Source: Blakeslea trispora
Lineage: Eukaryota > Mucoromycota > Mucoromycetes > Mucorales > Choanephoraceae
Assembly (NCBI GenBank): GCA_025331445.1
Contig: JAIWNE010000059.1
Span: forward strand, 62,001 to 126,000
DNA length: 64,000 nucleotides
Direction: 5' to 3'
Numbering within the stretch: position 1 is the first letter of the stretch; each line of letters begins with the position of its first letter. Of the stretch, positions 23,979-35,491 are shown piece after piece. The notes beneath the pieces were generated by a model. The model ran no database searches. It was given only the letters and a program-made list of their open reading frames with translations, and was not told where the DNA came from. Both the position numbers and the translations under genes were made by a program.

Positions 23979-25842
23979 TTTATGGCAGTAATAAATAAGA
24001 TGAAAAAAAAAAAAAAAAGAAAGGGAAAATGCAGAGAAAAAAAAATTATTATTCATATAAACAATTTTTTTTTTTTCGTATCACTACCTTGCCGATCCAA
24101 AGCGGAGTTCTCTAGGAAGATTCTATTATAATGTTCCAAAAAGAAAAAACTCTCCTTTCTGTAAGAAGCTGAGCAAGAAAATCAAGCAGCAAAAAAGAAT
24201 ACCCGAATAACATGCTATTATTTTCTGATTCTTCTACTTCTTCTATTGTCGTTACTATTAGTAGCTTATTTCCCTTTCAACAGTCATCCTCATGGAAACT
24301 ACATAAATAGTAAATGTCCATAACTCTGATTGTATTCCGTTGTCCTGACAGTAAAGGTCCTGCCCTATATTTGTCAAAAAGAGCTTGTTATGACTTTATG
24401 TCTAAAAAGGGGAAGTCGTGTGGCTATACTTCACTGAAATACTAATGATATTTCATTTCATAGCTTATTTTATTGTTGTTGTTGTTGTTATTCTTGTTCT
24501 ATTTTGTAGCAACGCATAAAGAAAACAAGATAGAGATAAACATGAAAAAGTACTTTTTCGTTTCCTTTAAAAAATACATTGAAATTGAAATGAGCCAGCA
24601 AGTCAAAACAGCCTCTCCATCAACATTTTTTTTTTAGTTTGAAGGCAAACGGAACCTGAACTGTATCACATTCAGGCAAAAGCGCTGACAATAGACGAGG
24701 CTGATTGTCTATTGGACCAAACAAGATAATGTAATACATGTGCTTGTGATCTTCTCTTTATTCAATGTCACGGGAAAGAAAATCAGAATTTTTCCAATCT
24801 AATTTATATCCAATTGATCTTCTAAGCGGTTATGAAGAAAGAGAGAGAGACCTATTAGACTGTCTCATTTGGTAATCTAATGCCCAATGCTGGCTTTTAA
24901 CTTGTGTTTCGGAAAATGGACTATAAACTTTGTAAAATGTACCAAATGATTACCTTTAGTCTTACTATTTTGATAATGTACTTATTCATGCTGCTATGGT
25001 TATGAGTAAGCTGAATGTAAATAGGCTGTTGACCTCTGATACGTCTTCTTCAGTTGTCTGTTGTTTACTTTTGGCAAAGAGAAACGAGCAAGTATAGACT
25101 CTGTCATCGTGAAGAATTGCTCCACTCGACTAGTTATTTTTATGAGCTTTTTTTTTTAGTGTTTTCAAACAAACAATATTTTAGGAATATACCGTATATA
25201 GCAGTTTGATAAACAAAGTTTGATGGAATCATTCAGGTTTCCATTTAATTCTTAGAATTGTTCCACTGAAATAAAAAGCTTGCTGTGTGTGTGTGTGTTT
25301 TTTTTATGGTCTGACAATTTACAGTTTGAAATTAGCAGGAAATTCTTTCAGAAGCTTTTTAGCTCAAAGTGGCTTTTCTGGTGACAGCCAAGACCCTTTG
25401 CCTTCCTATCAACTAAAGGTATACAGTCGCTCCAGCACCAAAGCACGGGGGGAGGAGCTTTCTTAGAAACGAAAGATTCAAAAGCAAAAGTGCTTTTGAT
25501 TGAGCACAAAAATGATCCTGTAGGATCCTTCTTTTAGCAGATTCCAGTGTGTATTTTCTTAATTGCTTTCAATAGTTGAGATTTTTGCTTGCTGTAAGGC
25601 TATTGGTTAAATATACAAATAGCTTGCTCACATATGATCAGTACGATAGCTGTTGTGTGGGTAAAGACCAGAAAAGAATGCAGAGAAGCAAACAAATAAT
25701 GATTAAAGTAACGGATTGTGTTGCCAAGGTTTATGATAAGGTTAGATCAGGCATACTGAAGCCTGTCGGGCAGAGAAAGAACAATCAGCCATAATGATCA
25801 TTTCAGGTACAAAAGCAGTATCTTGTACGATTGTGAGTATCG

Positions 25843-25871
25843 TTTTTTTTTTTTTTTTTTTTTTTTTTTTT
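25843..25871. repeat. Poly-T tract (29 nt)
   Basis: Uninterrupted T run, one of the two longest homopolymers in the window. Its length may be assembly-sensitive. Confidence 0.9.
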
Positions 25872-26846
25872 CAAAAGAGTGCTTAAATGAGGAACATCTC
25901 TAAATCAACTCTCAGTAAGCAGAGATGATTTGAAAATAGCAAATTTTAGGAAAAACAACCAGACTCTTAAAGGCAATAAAAGCCCACTTGTGATATTTTA
26001 TCCATAAATGTGAGATAACTGGTATCAATCAAACCGAACAAGGCAAAATATAGACCTTTGTTTAGGTGAAGAGAAAAAGAGATAAACACAATTCCAAATG
26101 TGGTGTTCACCCTCTCACCAATCTTTTGATAGTGTTGCTGAAGAATCCTTAGCTGCGATCTTATCAGGAAAGACTCTTTTTCTCCTGTTTGGATTCTTGT
26201 TTGGAGGTATAATCTCTTGAGGTTCTTTTTTTTTGGATCCACCTCTTTGACCTTTGGCTTTGTTTATTTAATGCTTTTGTTTCATTTTCTTCGACAAACT
26301 TTGCCCATCTTGAAGCTCCTGTACTGTCAACTTTAGAGAACTTGCTTTAGCTTTTATGTGAGCGCCCCACAGACGCATCTTCAGTTTTTCTTTTGGTTGA
26401 CAAAAGCAAATCAAATTCTCCAAACTGCAGAAACACTTTTTGTAAGCTTTTGCCCATCACTTTACTGTTGCCACAAAGGGTAGCATAGTACCTCAAGCAA
26501 GCTCATATTGACATACATTTTGTACACTTGAAAGTCCGTTGCAAACTATTATAGTCTTCAAATACTTACAAAAATTTAGTTTCTGTTCTTAGCAAAAATA
26601 GGCATCACTGTTAAACATTTTTTGTTCTTTTTGATTGTTAATAATCCGCTTTTTTTAGAGTAGTAAAAGTACTTTGAATGAATACGTTAATCCTTCAAGA
26701 GGACTTTCATCTTAAACAGCAGTATAGAGAATCAGAAGGAAAAAAGAGTGCTCATGAAAATCTGGAAATTAGACAATCCATCATCTTCAAATTTAGCTTG
26801 GTTTGTATGCTTATTCTCTTAAAATTCAGTACAACCTGAGTCCGAA

Positions 26847-26847
<1 letters not shown>

Positions 26848-26878
<31 letters not shown>
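26848..26878. repeat. Poly-A tract (31 nt)
   Basis: Uninterrupted A run about 1 kb from the poly-T tract. It could be a retroposed poly-A tail, but I see no target-site duplication or coding relic to support that. Confidence 0.9.
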
Positions 26879-26881
<3 letters not shown>

Positions 26882-27000
26882 ATGGCTATTCTTTTAGTAT
26901 TGACAAGACTCCTTCACCCTTAATCTCTTCCTTTATTAATATATGGTACAAGTTGATGGTAAATACGTACAGTGATAGGACAAAACGGCTTTCTCTGCCT

Positions 27001-27640
27001 CTACTGTTTTTTATGGCTGCGAAAGAGACGCCTAATCGAGAATTTTTGTGAATCAGGCTGGTCTAGCGATCGTTTGATGATAGCCTCAGTTGGCTGCTTC
27101 ACACCCATCATGACACAAAATTCATTAAAGCTAACAACACCGTCTTTATCTAAATCAACATCCTGAATCAGACCTTGAGCTTCTTGCAGACTCAGCTTGT
27201 CACCTAATTTTTCCATCATAGCTTGTAGTTCGTGTACGTTGATGACGCCGTCACCGTCTTTATCAAAAGCGTCAAAGGCTTCTTTCAATTCGAGCTGCTT
27301 CGAGGTCATGCGATGAGGATCAGACAATGTAGATCTCATCAGATTGGCAAAATCTTCGAAATTAAGACTACCATCAGGTTGACTTGCCACCTATTCAATA
27401 AAAGACCAGATATATCAACATGACTGGAAAGGTAAACCCCCAACCAAAGCCATAAGAGCTTACCACAGATTGAACTGAAGGGTCATTAACGCCAGCTGAG
27501 CTTAGCATTTCTTCTAGCTCAGATTTAGATATTTTTCCATCTTGGTCTCTATCGAAGCTTGCAAATAGTTCTGATAAATCCTGTTTCTTTTTTCGACTCA
27601 AGAAATGACTACCGAGACTGATACGTTTTGAATTCATCAT
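27001..27640 (-). CDS. Calmodulin-like EF-hand protein with basic tail
   Basis: Two exons (27640-27464, 27390-27001) give 188 aa. EF-hand 1 (DRDQDGKISKSE) is intact. EF-hand 2 (SQPDGSLNFED region) is degenerate, lacking the first acidic positions. EF-hands 3 (DKDGDGVINVHE) and 4 (DLDKDGVVSFNE) are intact. The intron falls inside EF-hand 2. A C-terminal extension of about 30 residues is basic (RRLFRSHKKQ) and could bind membrane or another protein. The domain order resembles calmodulin. It is the second EF-hand gene on the same strand, but sequence differences from the 23.5-kb gene argue against recent duplication. Confidence 0.85.
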
Positions 27641-29534
27641 GCTTTAAGAAAAAAGAGATAAAAAAAAAGAGGAAAATGTAAAAGAAATGAGAGCTTTATT
27701 GTACTACCAATTTACCAGAAAAAAAGAGTGCATGTATAAATATAGGTTAACCAGCCTTAATTCCTATTTTTAAAAGGCAATTGGACTTGTTTGTGCTTTA
27801 GTCTATGGGATAAAGTGGCTCTGAAATTGAAGTTTGACTTGCTGATTGGCTTACATTTTTAAATCAAGGCACAGCCTGAATGAGACCTATTACTTGTTCT
27901 ATTGTGCCAATTCAAAGTTTTCTAATTTAAAGATACAACTTCCTCTACAAAAAAAGGATATTTGATACCTTCTCTTTCTTTGGCGGTCATTTGCTGGGCA
28001 TCTCTCATAATCACTAAAGTGTTGGCATAGGCAAACTGAAAGAATCTATGTCTTTACTAGACCTCGAAAACAATGATACAGAGGATCTTATTTTACTGCT
28101 TTGCAGTAATCGATCAAACCAATACTTCTTCTGCTTACATTGCCAAGAGATTGTTTCCTTTTTTGTCTTATAAATTTAAAAGCGAAGAAAAAGTGAAATG
28201 TCTTCTTGAGCATATGCTATATGTAAATTTACCTTTAGAAACAACAATAGGCTGTCTTCATCTTGTCTTGTACAGACATTAATTTGATGATAACAACAGC
28301 AGAAAGCTTCCATCTTTCTTTGTAATAGTGATAGATTCATGTCTGAAGTAGAAGAAATTCCTTTGCCTTCAGCATTTGATGAAATGTTGCTGTTCTTTTG
28401 GAGTGCAACTTGACATCTTTATACAACCTCTGCAAGTTGTATTGCATCTTTAGTTATAGCAATTCCAGAGTAGATGCATTTCCTTTTGTGCATCTTAATA
28501 ACGCAGGCTTTTTTTTTTAATTATTTTGTTTTATCAAGTGTTCTAGCAACTATTTCATGAAATGAGGAGAAGACAGCCAAAATGTGTGATATACTTGGAT
28601 CAAGTAAAATGTGCTTATGCTTTTAATGATTTTCTATGCTGTTTTCCATAAAAAGGAATAATGCGAAAAAAACTGTGGATCGCCTTTCTTCACTTTTTTG
28701 CTTGTGTAACTATAAAATTGAACAAACTCATCACTTACAATGGTGATTGAGACATTTCCTTTTACTTATGCCTTTGATGTCTACTCTTAATTCCTGTTTC
28801 CTCTGCCCTCAAATCAATCATTTGGACTTGTAGTGCGAGGTGTATATTGTCTGTTCTTCTCTACTTTTTCTCGCTGTATGTGCCACAGCTATTTAATATC
28901 TTTTTTCAATCAAGTAATCCTCAACTTAGTGAAACAACTTCTTGAGGATAAACTGTGCTTGTGACATTACGTGTTCATTGAGTGGCTAAAGAAAAAAAAC
29001 TTGTTTTAATTGTCTCTCAGTAGCTTATACATAATTCTTTTGTTTCACTATATAATAAAAATAGCAGCTAGGATGGGTCTATTTGGACCCGCATCTTATC
29101 AAACTAAAACCACGACTCAGGCACCATGAACAGGAAGCGTTATACCATCAGCATCATAGCTACATAAAAAAAAGCGCCTTCAAAGTTCTGCATACAAAAC
29201 GTGAAGCAGGCAGGAGATTAACACCCTTTTCTTGAGTATTAAAGACTCATCGAGCCAAAAAAAAAAAAAAGACAAATGAATATAGTATAATTACGGCTGA
29301 TCTCCTTTTATACGAGGGCTCATTATAGTTTAACTATTGTTTCATACAAGATATACACTTACGCGTCGATCTTCTTGTTTTATTCTCAGGCACTCGTCTT
29401 CATTATGTTCAGTTATGTGTTCATTCATCTGTAGTCTTTTTCAAAAATAGTCATTTCTATTTGAAACATGTTTTATGCACTAATCTTCACAAAACAATGA
29501 TGCCCTAAAACAATAAACATGACAAGTGTATAAA
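27641..29534. other. 1.9-kb divergent intergenic region
   Basis: Lies between the EF-hand gene (minus) and PRM1 (plus), so it holds both promoters. I see AT-rich sequence only. A small open frame at 28073-28282 has no supporting motif. Confidence 0.5.
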
Positions 29535-31309
29535 ATGCAACTTTCTTTTTATTCAAAGCTATCTTTTTCTTTTCTTGTTGCAAACCTTCCTCAGAAAGAC
29601 AAATACCTTGATAATATGCCAGATGCAGTACACTCTATTTCTGAAAGCCACAATTTAGCCTGGATCCAAATGAGCGCAATTGTCATAGGGACTGCCATTG
29701 GAAGCTTGATCTATGTAATAAAACAGATAGGAAACAGTATTGAAAATATCAAAATGAAAGCTGCTTCAGCATGTGAAATGGTAGATACAACAGCTATTCA
29801 GCTTTACAACATGCCTCAAATTCAACTTGAGTCTGCTATTCAGTCGATATATACTACAAAAGATAACATACATCATACACTAATTGTAATCACTACTTCA
29901 GTAGAGAAATGCATTGTTTGGCTCAGTCAGTTCTATAAATCGATGTACCGGTGCTTGTTGGGAGTAGCCATACATACTGTACTTGAACTAGTGAAGCAAG
30001 TGATTGGTCCTGTTCAAACAGTAACATCTGGAATTGCTTCGTTTTTCAACATCAATCAAGCACCCTCCGATGACATGAAATGGTTTCAATCTCTGAATGA
30101 AGTACAAGAAAAGCTTGATAAATGGTTTCAGAACGATGATGGAGTTATGGAGCAAGTCATCCATAAGCCTTTTAGCTTGCTGCAGACTCAGATAAATAAT
30201 ACCATCGGTAGTTGGAATCCGCCTCCTTTTGATTCCAATCAAATACAAAGAAATGTGTCTGCTCAATATCTACTAAGGCAACCATGCCAGACTGATAAAT
30301 TGGTTGATGCTTTAGATGTTACTTATCATAATCTAGCCAAGCACGTATATATACTTATCGGTATTCTACTCGGCCTGTTACTCATATGTGGTATATTCAA
30401 TTTAGCTATTGTCCAACGACAACACAAACAATCGATACAAGCGCGTGCAAACTTTCTCAAACTTGCTTCTGAACTTCCCGAAAAAGGCCACCATCTTGGC
30501 TATTTGCTAGACGAATATGCCTATAATATTGGTTATATGTCTCGTTTTGTCTCTTGGGAAACGCACAATCGACCTGCATATCGTATTCTGTCTATTTTAC
30601 TGCACCCTGGCTCACTATGCTGTCTATTTGTGGGACTTTGTGGTATACTCTTGGTCCAGTTCTTGTGTTGGTTGCTTATAGCCAAAGGTCAGCAAGCACA
30701 CGACGCATTCAACGACCAAGCTCATCAATGGGTCTTGGGCGTAACATCAGAATGGTCCATTAGCGCGACCAACCAGATAAACGAAATCAATACATGGATC
30801 AACCAAACTGAACATCATTTAAACAAAGATATGCTTGGGGTATTCCAGAATTCTGCCGTGGCTCTTAATGGAACATTGAGCCAGGTAGTAGACCAGATTG
30901 ATGGACTCATCAGTGGCGTACTTGGTGGTACAATCTTGCAGACATCTGCTCAACAGTTAGCCAAATGCTTGCTCGTCAACAAGATTGAACATATTGAAGC
31001 AGGATTAACATGGATTGTAAGTCAATTGCTTTATGTGATGATAAAAAGAGAATAACAATGCTTTTCTGTATGTAGGCAGATATTACTTTTATTCGGCTAG
31101 GAAGGATCGACAGCTCAAAATCAAATATATCTCTGTTTGAAGATAAGATGACAAAAGCGATTGATAACCATTTGGAATCTGCATCGACTCAATCATTTGG
31201 TGTCGCCCATTCTTTAGGCCATTTGACTATATTTTATTACATGCTTCTTGCTGTTTGGTGTACTCATGTGTGTATTAATTTAATTTTTCATTTCCACAAA
31301 AAGAAATAA
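29535..31309 (+). CDS. PRM1: Plasma membrane fusion protein Prm1
   Basis: Multi-pass protein that promotes plasma-membrane merger during cell fusion in fungi. Two exons (29535-31016, 31076-31309; intron GTAAGT...TGTAG) give 571 aa. Family marks: after TM1 (IQMSAIVIGTAIGSLIYVI), a Prm1-like block MKAASACEMVDTTAIQLYNM; TM segments HVYILIGILLGLLLICGIF and LCCLFVGLCGILLVQFLCWLL; and in the second large ectodomain loop, GGTILQTSAQQLAKCLL followed by KIEHIEAGLTWI, matching the conserved Prm1 CL-----KI--I--GLTW pattern. A last TM lies in exon 2. Several NXS/T sites are present. ATG 29535 is the first in frame; 29614 is an alternative that would still keep TM1. A poly-A signal (AATAAA) overlaps the stop codon. 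Confidence 0.85.
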
Positions 31310-31316
31310 AATGTAC

Positions 31317-33002
31317 CTATTTCAGGTTCTGTTCTCTGAGAAAAATCCATTCAAGCTCAAGTGTTTCTCTCCACAATCGACTTTGTTTTCCAAAGGCAAC
31401 AGCCACTGTTTCCTTTGCAGAGACAATCCATCTTTGAACACCTCTTTCATATACTCTGTCTAAACGTAGGTTGTCATTAATTAATTCTGATTGGATAATC
31501 GAGTTCCAGCAAGCTTTAGCAAGCATCAAAAAATGTTGTGCCAACATGGGATGGTAAGGAGGGTAGATCAGACAATATTGAATCAAGATGTACATCCCCA
31601 ATTTAACTGCATTTCTCCAATGACCTTCTGCCATTTCATCATAAAAAAGTCGACTACATACAGAAAGTGTAGTGAGTCGATAGGGAACAAGGGTGCCATT
31701 GTCTGTCGGGTAAGACAATATCTTTTGGATAGCGTTTTCCAAGATCTCGTCATAGGTCGGTGGTACCACTGGTTTTGCTTGTGACGGTAGAGGGTCATCA
31801 AAGTAAACTAAGGAGGTTTTTATAGAGTTTTTAGACTGATGCTGATGTAGTTCATGTCGATCCCATGTGAGTAGATAGGGTGCAAATTGCTGAATAAAAT
31901 AGTGTGTATAGTGCTTTAAGTCGAGAGGTATAGATGGATCAGGAGGAGAACTGTTACTTTTTCTGTCATACATTCGGCACATCTCTAATAGATCCCACTG
32001 TTCAACCATTTGTGAAATCCGTGCTCGCTTGTCCAACCCATCTTTATTGTGTTGGGATTCTATCAACTCCTGTACTCTGTCCCAGTCGTTCTCTTCTTGG
32101 CCTAACAAGGTGTCAATCAAGCTCAAATATCCTCTTTGACCGCTGATACATCGCTCGCATTGACAGTCAAAAAAATATTTTTCACGCAGTGCTCTTTGAC
32201 GATGAGACCGAGAATGCGCTGTGTCTACATAGGATAGAGTGATTTCTGTCTCGGGAAGAATATCTTCAATGGCGCGTATGATAGACAAAGCTCCATCAAA
32301 CATGACAACAGCATTTGGCCGGCAAGAGTGGTTGAATAAAGATGCAATAGGATATGTGCCTTCTCCTACAGCAAACATGTCTACATCGTTTATGGAAAAG
32401 TTGTTGGAAGTAAAGACGTTGAGATAATGAACGAGCTCATTTAGAGCCAATCCAGTTTTCTTAATGAAAGGTTTCTCTAGAGCTTTTCTAGCCAGAGCAT
32501 TGTTTCTGTCAATAGAATGGCGACGTTGTAAAGTATCATGTCCCATTAAGCTGAAGAAAGCTTCCATAGTTGCTTCTACACTTTCTTCTGCAGCTGAATC
32601 TTCATTGTTACTTTTGGTGCGACTTCTGTACCGGGCAACATTTAAAGCAACACGCTCCAACATCTCCGAGTCCATATCGTCTTCAGCATCAGTAGATTCC
32701 GTAGCGTGAGGCATGCACACATATTGGTGATAACATAGCCAAGCATTTTTGAAGCAGCTCATGTCGCAAAAGTAGACTTTCTTACATCGAGAACAACGCT
32801 GCAGAGGAGGAGAGGATTGCTTCTTGAAGCAGTAGTTGCAATACTCATTTTGCGTTTGAGGCAAAGGAACTGTTCCAAGTGGCTGTGAAGTAATAATGGT
32901 TGATCCCCTTTCGATCAGCTTTGTTGATATCACAGATCGACCCTTTATTGAGTCTCTCGAGTTCTTCAAAAATAAGTGATGGTGTGCTAAATATGCCTCC
33001 AT
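31317..33002 (-). CDS. SET and MYND domain (SMYD-type) lysine methyltransferase
   Basis: 561 aa, intronless. The SET domain is split as in SMYD proteins: N-terminal SET-N around residues 18-45 (SIKGRSVISTKLIERG), MYND zinc finger at 55-96 (CNYC, CSRC, YFCD, C-H-YVC), then the SET core with ASLFNHSCRPNAV (NHSC at 224-227), DILPETEITLSYVD, and post-SET cysteines C280, C282 and C285 (CQCERC). These supply the S-adenosylmethionine and lysine pockets. A C-terminal helical region of about 250 residues resembles SMYD tetratricopeptide-like domains. Substrate (histone or other) unknown. Its stop lies 7 bp from the PRM1 stop on the opposite strand. Confidence 0.88.
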   Translation of the reverse strand: MEAYLAHHHLFLKNSRDSIKGRSVISTKLIERGSTIITSQPLGTVPLPQTQNEYCNYCFKKQSSPPLQRCSRCKKVYFCDMSCFKNAWLCYHQYVCMPHATESTDAEDDMDSEMLERVALNVARYRSRTKSNNEDSAAEESVEATMEAFFSLMGHDTLQRRHSIDRNNALARKALEKPFIKKTGLALNELVHYLNVFTSNNFSINDVDMFAVGEGTYPIASLFNHSCRPNAVVMFDGALSIIRAIEDILPETEITLSYVDTAHSRSHRQRALREKYFFDCQCERCISGQRGYLSLIDTLLGQEENDWDRVQELIESQHNKDGLDKRARISQMVEQWDLLEMCRMYDRKSNSSPPDPSIPLDLKHYTHYFIQQFAPYLLTWDRHELHQHQSKNSIKTSLVYFDDPLPSQAKPVVPPTYDEILENAIQKILSYPTDNGTLVPYRLTTLSVCSRLFYDEMAEGHWRNAVKLGMYILIQYCLIYPPYHPMLAQHFLMLAKACWNSIIQSELINDNLRLDRVYERGVQRWIVSAKETVAVAFGKQSRLWRETLELEWIFLREQNLK

Positions 33003-35491
33003 TTTTTGGTCGCTTTACTCTTTTTAACAGAGGTTTGTGAAGAAGACAATGTGCCTGGGAAACAATACATTTTCAGTGCAGTCAGACTAAAGGAATTTTA
33101 TTTGTTGCGTGTCCACTATTTTCGGAAACTACTAGGAACTTTTAAGAACTAAATAGGGGTTTAAAAATGATACAAAAGTACAAAATAGAATGAATCAGGA
33201 CATTATTGGTTCAAAAATAGCAGTGAGGGATAGGATGAAATAAGACAGCAACTTGAGCATGAAAATCGATTGAAGAAATTATAAGATAGGCATCTGATAC
33301 TCATTTGGTTGTAATTCATGACACATATCGGTGATTATGCAAGACATAGGCTTAAACTCGAGGAGCAGTCAGCAATGAGCGAAACAGTTATAGCTGTGAT
33401 TCTTGACTGTATGACCATTTTGTTGTAAACAAGTGATGCTGAGACACTCACATTTACAAAACAAAACAAAACTGCCGAAATATTGTTTCTAGTTGCACTT
33501 TGTTTCATAAGAAACAGAGATAGTCATCAACCATTAAACACGCTTTGCTTCTTGTTTCTTTCAGCTTCGCCGATGTAAAAAATGGAGAGATCATGTTTAC
33601 CGTTTGAGTCACTACTATATGATACTATGGATATATTGAGGTTTTGTTTCTCTGTTTGTCAATTGCGACTCATTACGTATACCTTAAATAGATGTTAGCT
33701 TGGTATAAATCATTATCAAGCATGAGCCTATCTGCGCAGGCAACTGACACCATAGAATTTATGGCTTATGTTCTCAGCTTGGCTTGTCAAGTTTTCGCAT
33801 ATGACCTGTAAAAAAAAAAGGGAAAGTTTGGTACCAAATTATATGTCTTCTTTTTCTTTTCAATACAATATCAGAATTTTGCTGTTCTAGCATTGCGGGC
33901 CAATAAATCTACCCACTGCTCGAACTATGTATTAGCTATCAGAAAGATTAGATGAATCAGTCGGATTTAAAGACTATTGCTGATAGATTTGTATGTAAAC
34001 TATCTTTAGTAAATCATTAGCTGGGATACAATAAGCCATGTGTCATACAAGTCCTAATACTAATAGTTTGACAGACATCGCTCTTTCAACTAAAAGCACA
34101 AAATGACATAAGAACAACAGGTATAAAAGAAATTACTTGCTATATTCTGTAGCTCACTCCTTAGCTTTAAACATGTAGGGCACAGCTTAATAGATTTTTT
34201 TTTTATCATGGTACGATATTTTAAGTAGTGTGCTGATTAAAATACTTGAAAAGAGTTTCTATTTTAAAACAACATATTTTTAGTCTTCTTCAAAACAAAC
34301 AAAGCCAACCAAAGTTACAACTACTCAGATTGGGAACTCAAAGGTTCCACAAGATATCCTGCAACACCGTCTCATTTGCTGATAGCATTAAATAAGACTC
34401 TATCATGAAGCTTAAGAAGCATATTTTGGAGCCTAATGGTCCAACTGATTTTTAAATGCATGATCTGATGTATCTCCTTGACAAATGTGAATGGCATGAA
34501 GCCAACCTGTAGTTTGAGAGAGAAAGAAAGAATGTTATTTCAACGGCTACACATGACTGCAAAGGCTTATTCATTCATTGCCTAAGCATACTCACAACTT
34601 TTCTATCCTCAGTTGGCAAGTAAGATACTTTAATCCCATGAGTCTTACCTCGATCAACAGATGAGTGATTCACAGAAACATGCGAGGCTGATAGAAAGAT
34701 TCAACGTTACAGTTTCTTCAAAAGAAAGAAAAAAAAAAAAAGACATTTTTGGCTCAATCCAGAAAGTTACCTAGTGTATACTTAGAAGAGAAGTTATGGT
34801 TCTCTAAATAGTTTTCTTCAACATCAACCTCATTATGGTGCTGATCAATCATCTCACTCTAAACATAATCTTGACCAGTTGCGCGAGCAGAAATTCTGTT
34901 GTTTTCAGAAACGTCGGTAGGATTCTATAGCATAAAAAGGTTAAAAGAAAGACATAAGAAACAGTAAAAGTAAGCTCTATTATAGAATGTTTCATACTGT
35001 TGCTTCTGTTAAGGCTGGCTGAACAGTAAGAGTAAAATTAAAAGCAGCCAATGTTATGGGTCGGTTGAGCTCGAAGCCTTTACTAGCCGAAAAATGACTA
35101 ATAGAATTCGCTTTGCTTTGTTTCTTAGATAGTTTTCTATTATACTTCTTGAATCTGAAGAAAGTAAAATGATCAAGGAACCACTCTCTCTCCCCTTCAC
35201 TCCAAAATCTAGTAAAGCAGAAATGAATTTTTAAAAACGGGCTTTAATTGTCGATTCTATTGGACTATGCTACCCAATGATATCAAGATCTAGAATCAGA
35301 GCTTCTCCCCAGACATGTCAGGTCCGCCAAAGTTGATCATACTCTGGGTTCGAATTGGCAGACACTGCACAAGCAAAAAAAAAAATTTACGTGTAACTCG
35401 AATTGTATATTTTTATCACAAATGGTCTCTGTTTCCCTTTTTCCTTTTTTTTTTCTTTTTTTTTTTTTTTTGCTTATCTTTCATCTTTTAA
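33003..35491. other. 2.5-kb divergent intergenic region with relic gene
   Basis: Between the SMYD gene and the type I membrane protein gene, and holding both promoters. Apart from the exon-like series at 34433-35208 I see AT-rich sequence, and long T runs just upstream of 35492. Confidence 0.5.
34433..35208 (-). pseudogene. Unrecognised multi-exon gene with an in-frame stop
   Basis: Four exon-like segments on the minus strand (35208-34998, 34924-34771, 34687-34649, 34506-34433) are joined by three GT-AG introns with good donors (GTATGA, GTAACT, GTAAGA). Phases agree across every junction and the last exon ends in TAG. Segments read, for example, FWSEGEREWFLDHFTFF, RPITLAAFNFTLTVQPAL, HHNEVDVEENYLENHNFSS and GWLHAIHICQGDTSDHAF. 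One TAG (34861-34859) interrupts exon 2 and I cannot find the 5' exons. It is probably a recently broken or mis-called gene; family unknown. Confidence 0.4.

Larger units (their letters stand above)
23979..27000. other. 3-kb intergenic region between two EF-hand genes
   Basis: No convincing gene. Contains a 29-nt T run and a 31-nt A run about 1 kb apart, a GT run near 25287-25298, and GA repeats near 24838-24849. Small open frames (for example 25576-25794) lack recognisable motifs. Confidence 0.5.

Noticed and set aside
25576..25794. 72-codon open frame in the EF-hand intergenic gap
   Set aside because: No recognised domain. Length is within chance for this composition.
29535..33002. PRM1 and the SMYD gene as a functional mating cluster
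   Set aside because: Convergent adjacency alone does not show shared function, and no mating-type HMG gene or flanking helicase of the sex locus is present in the window.
35283..35370. Possible tRNA because of GGTTCGAATT
   Set aside because: The T-arm stem does not pair around the loop and no acceptor or anticodon stems could be drawn.
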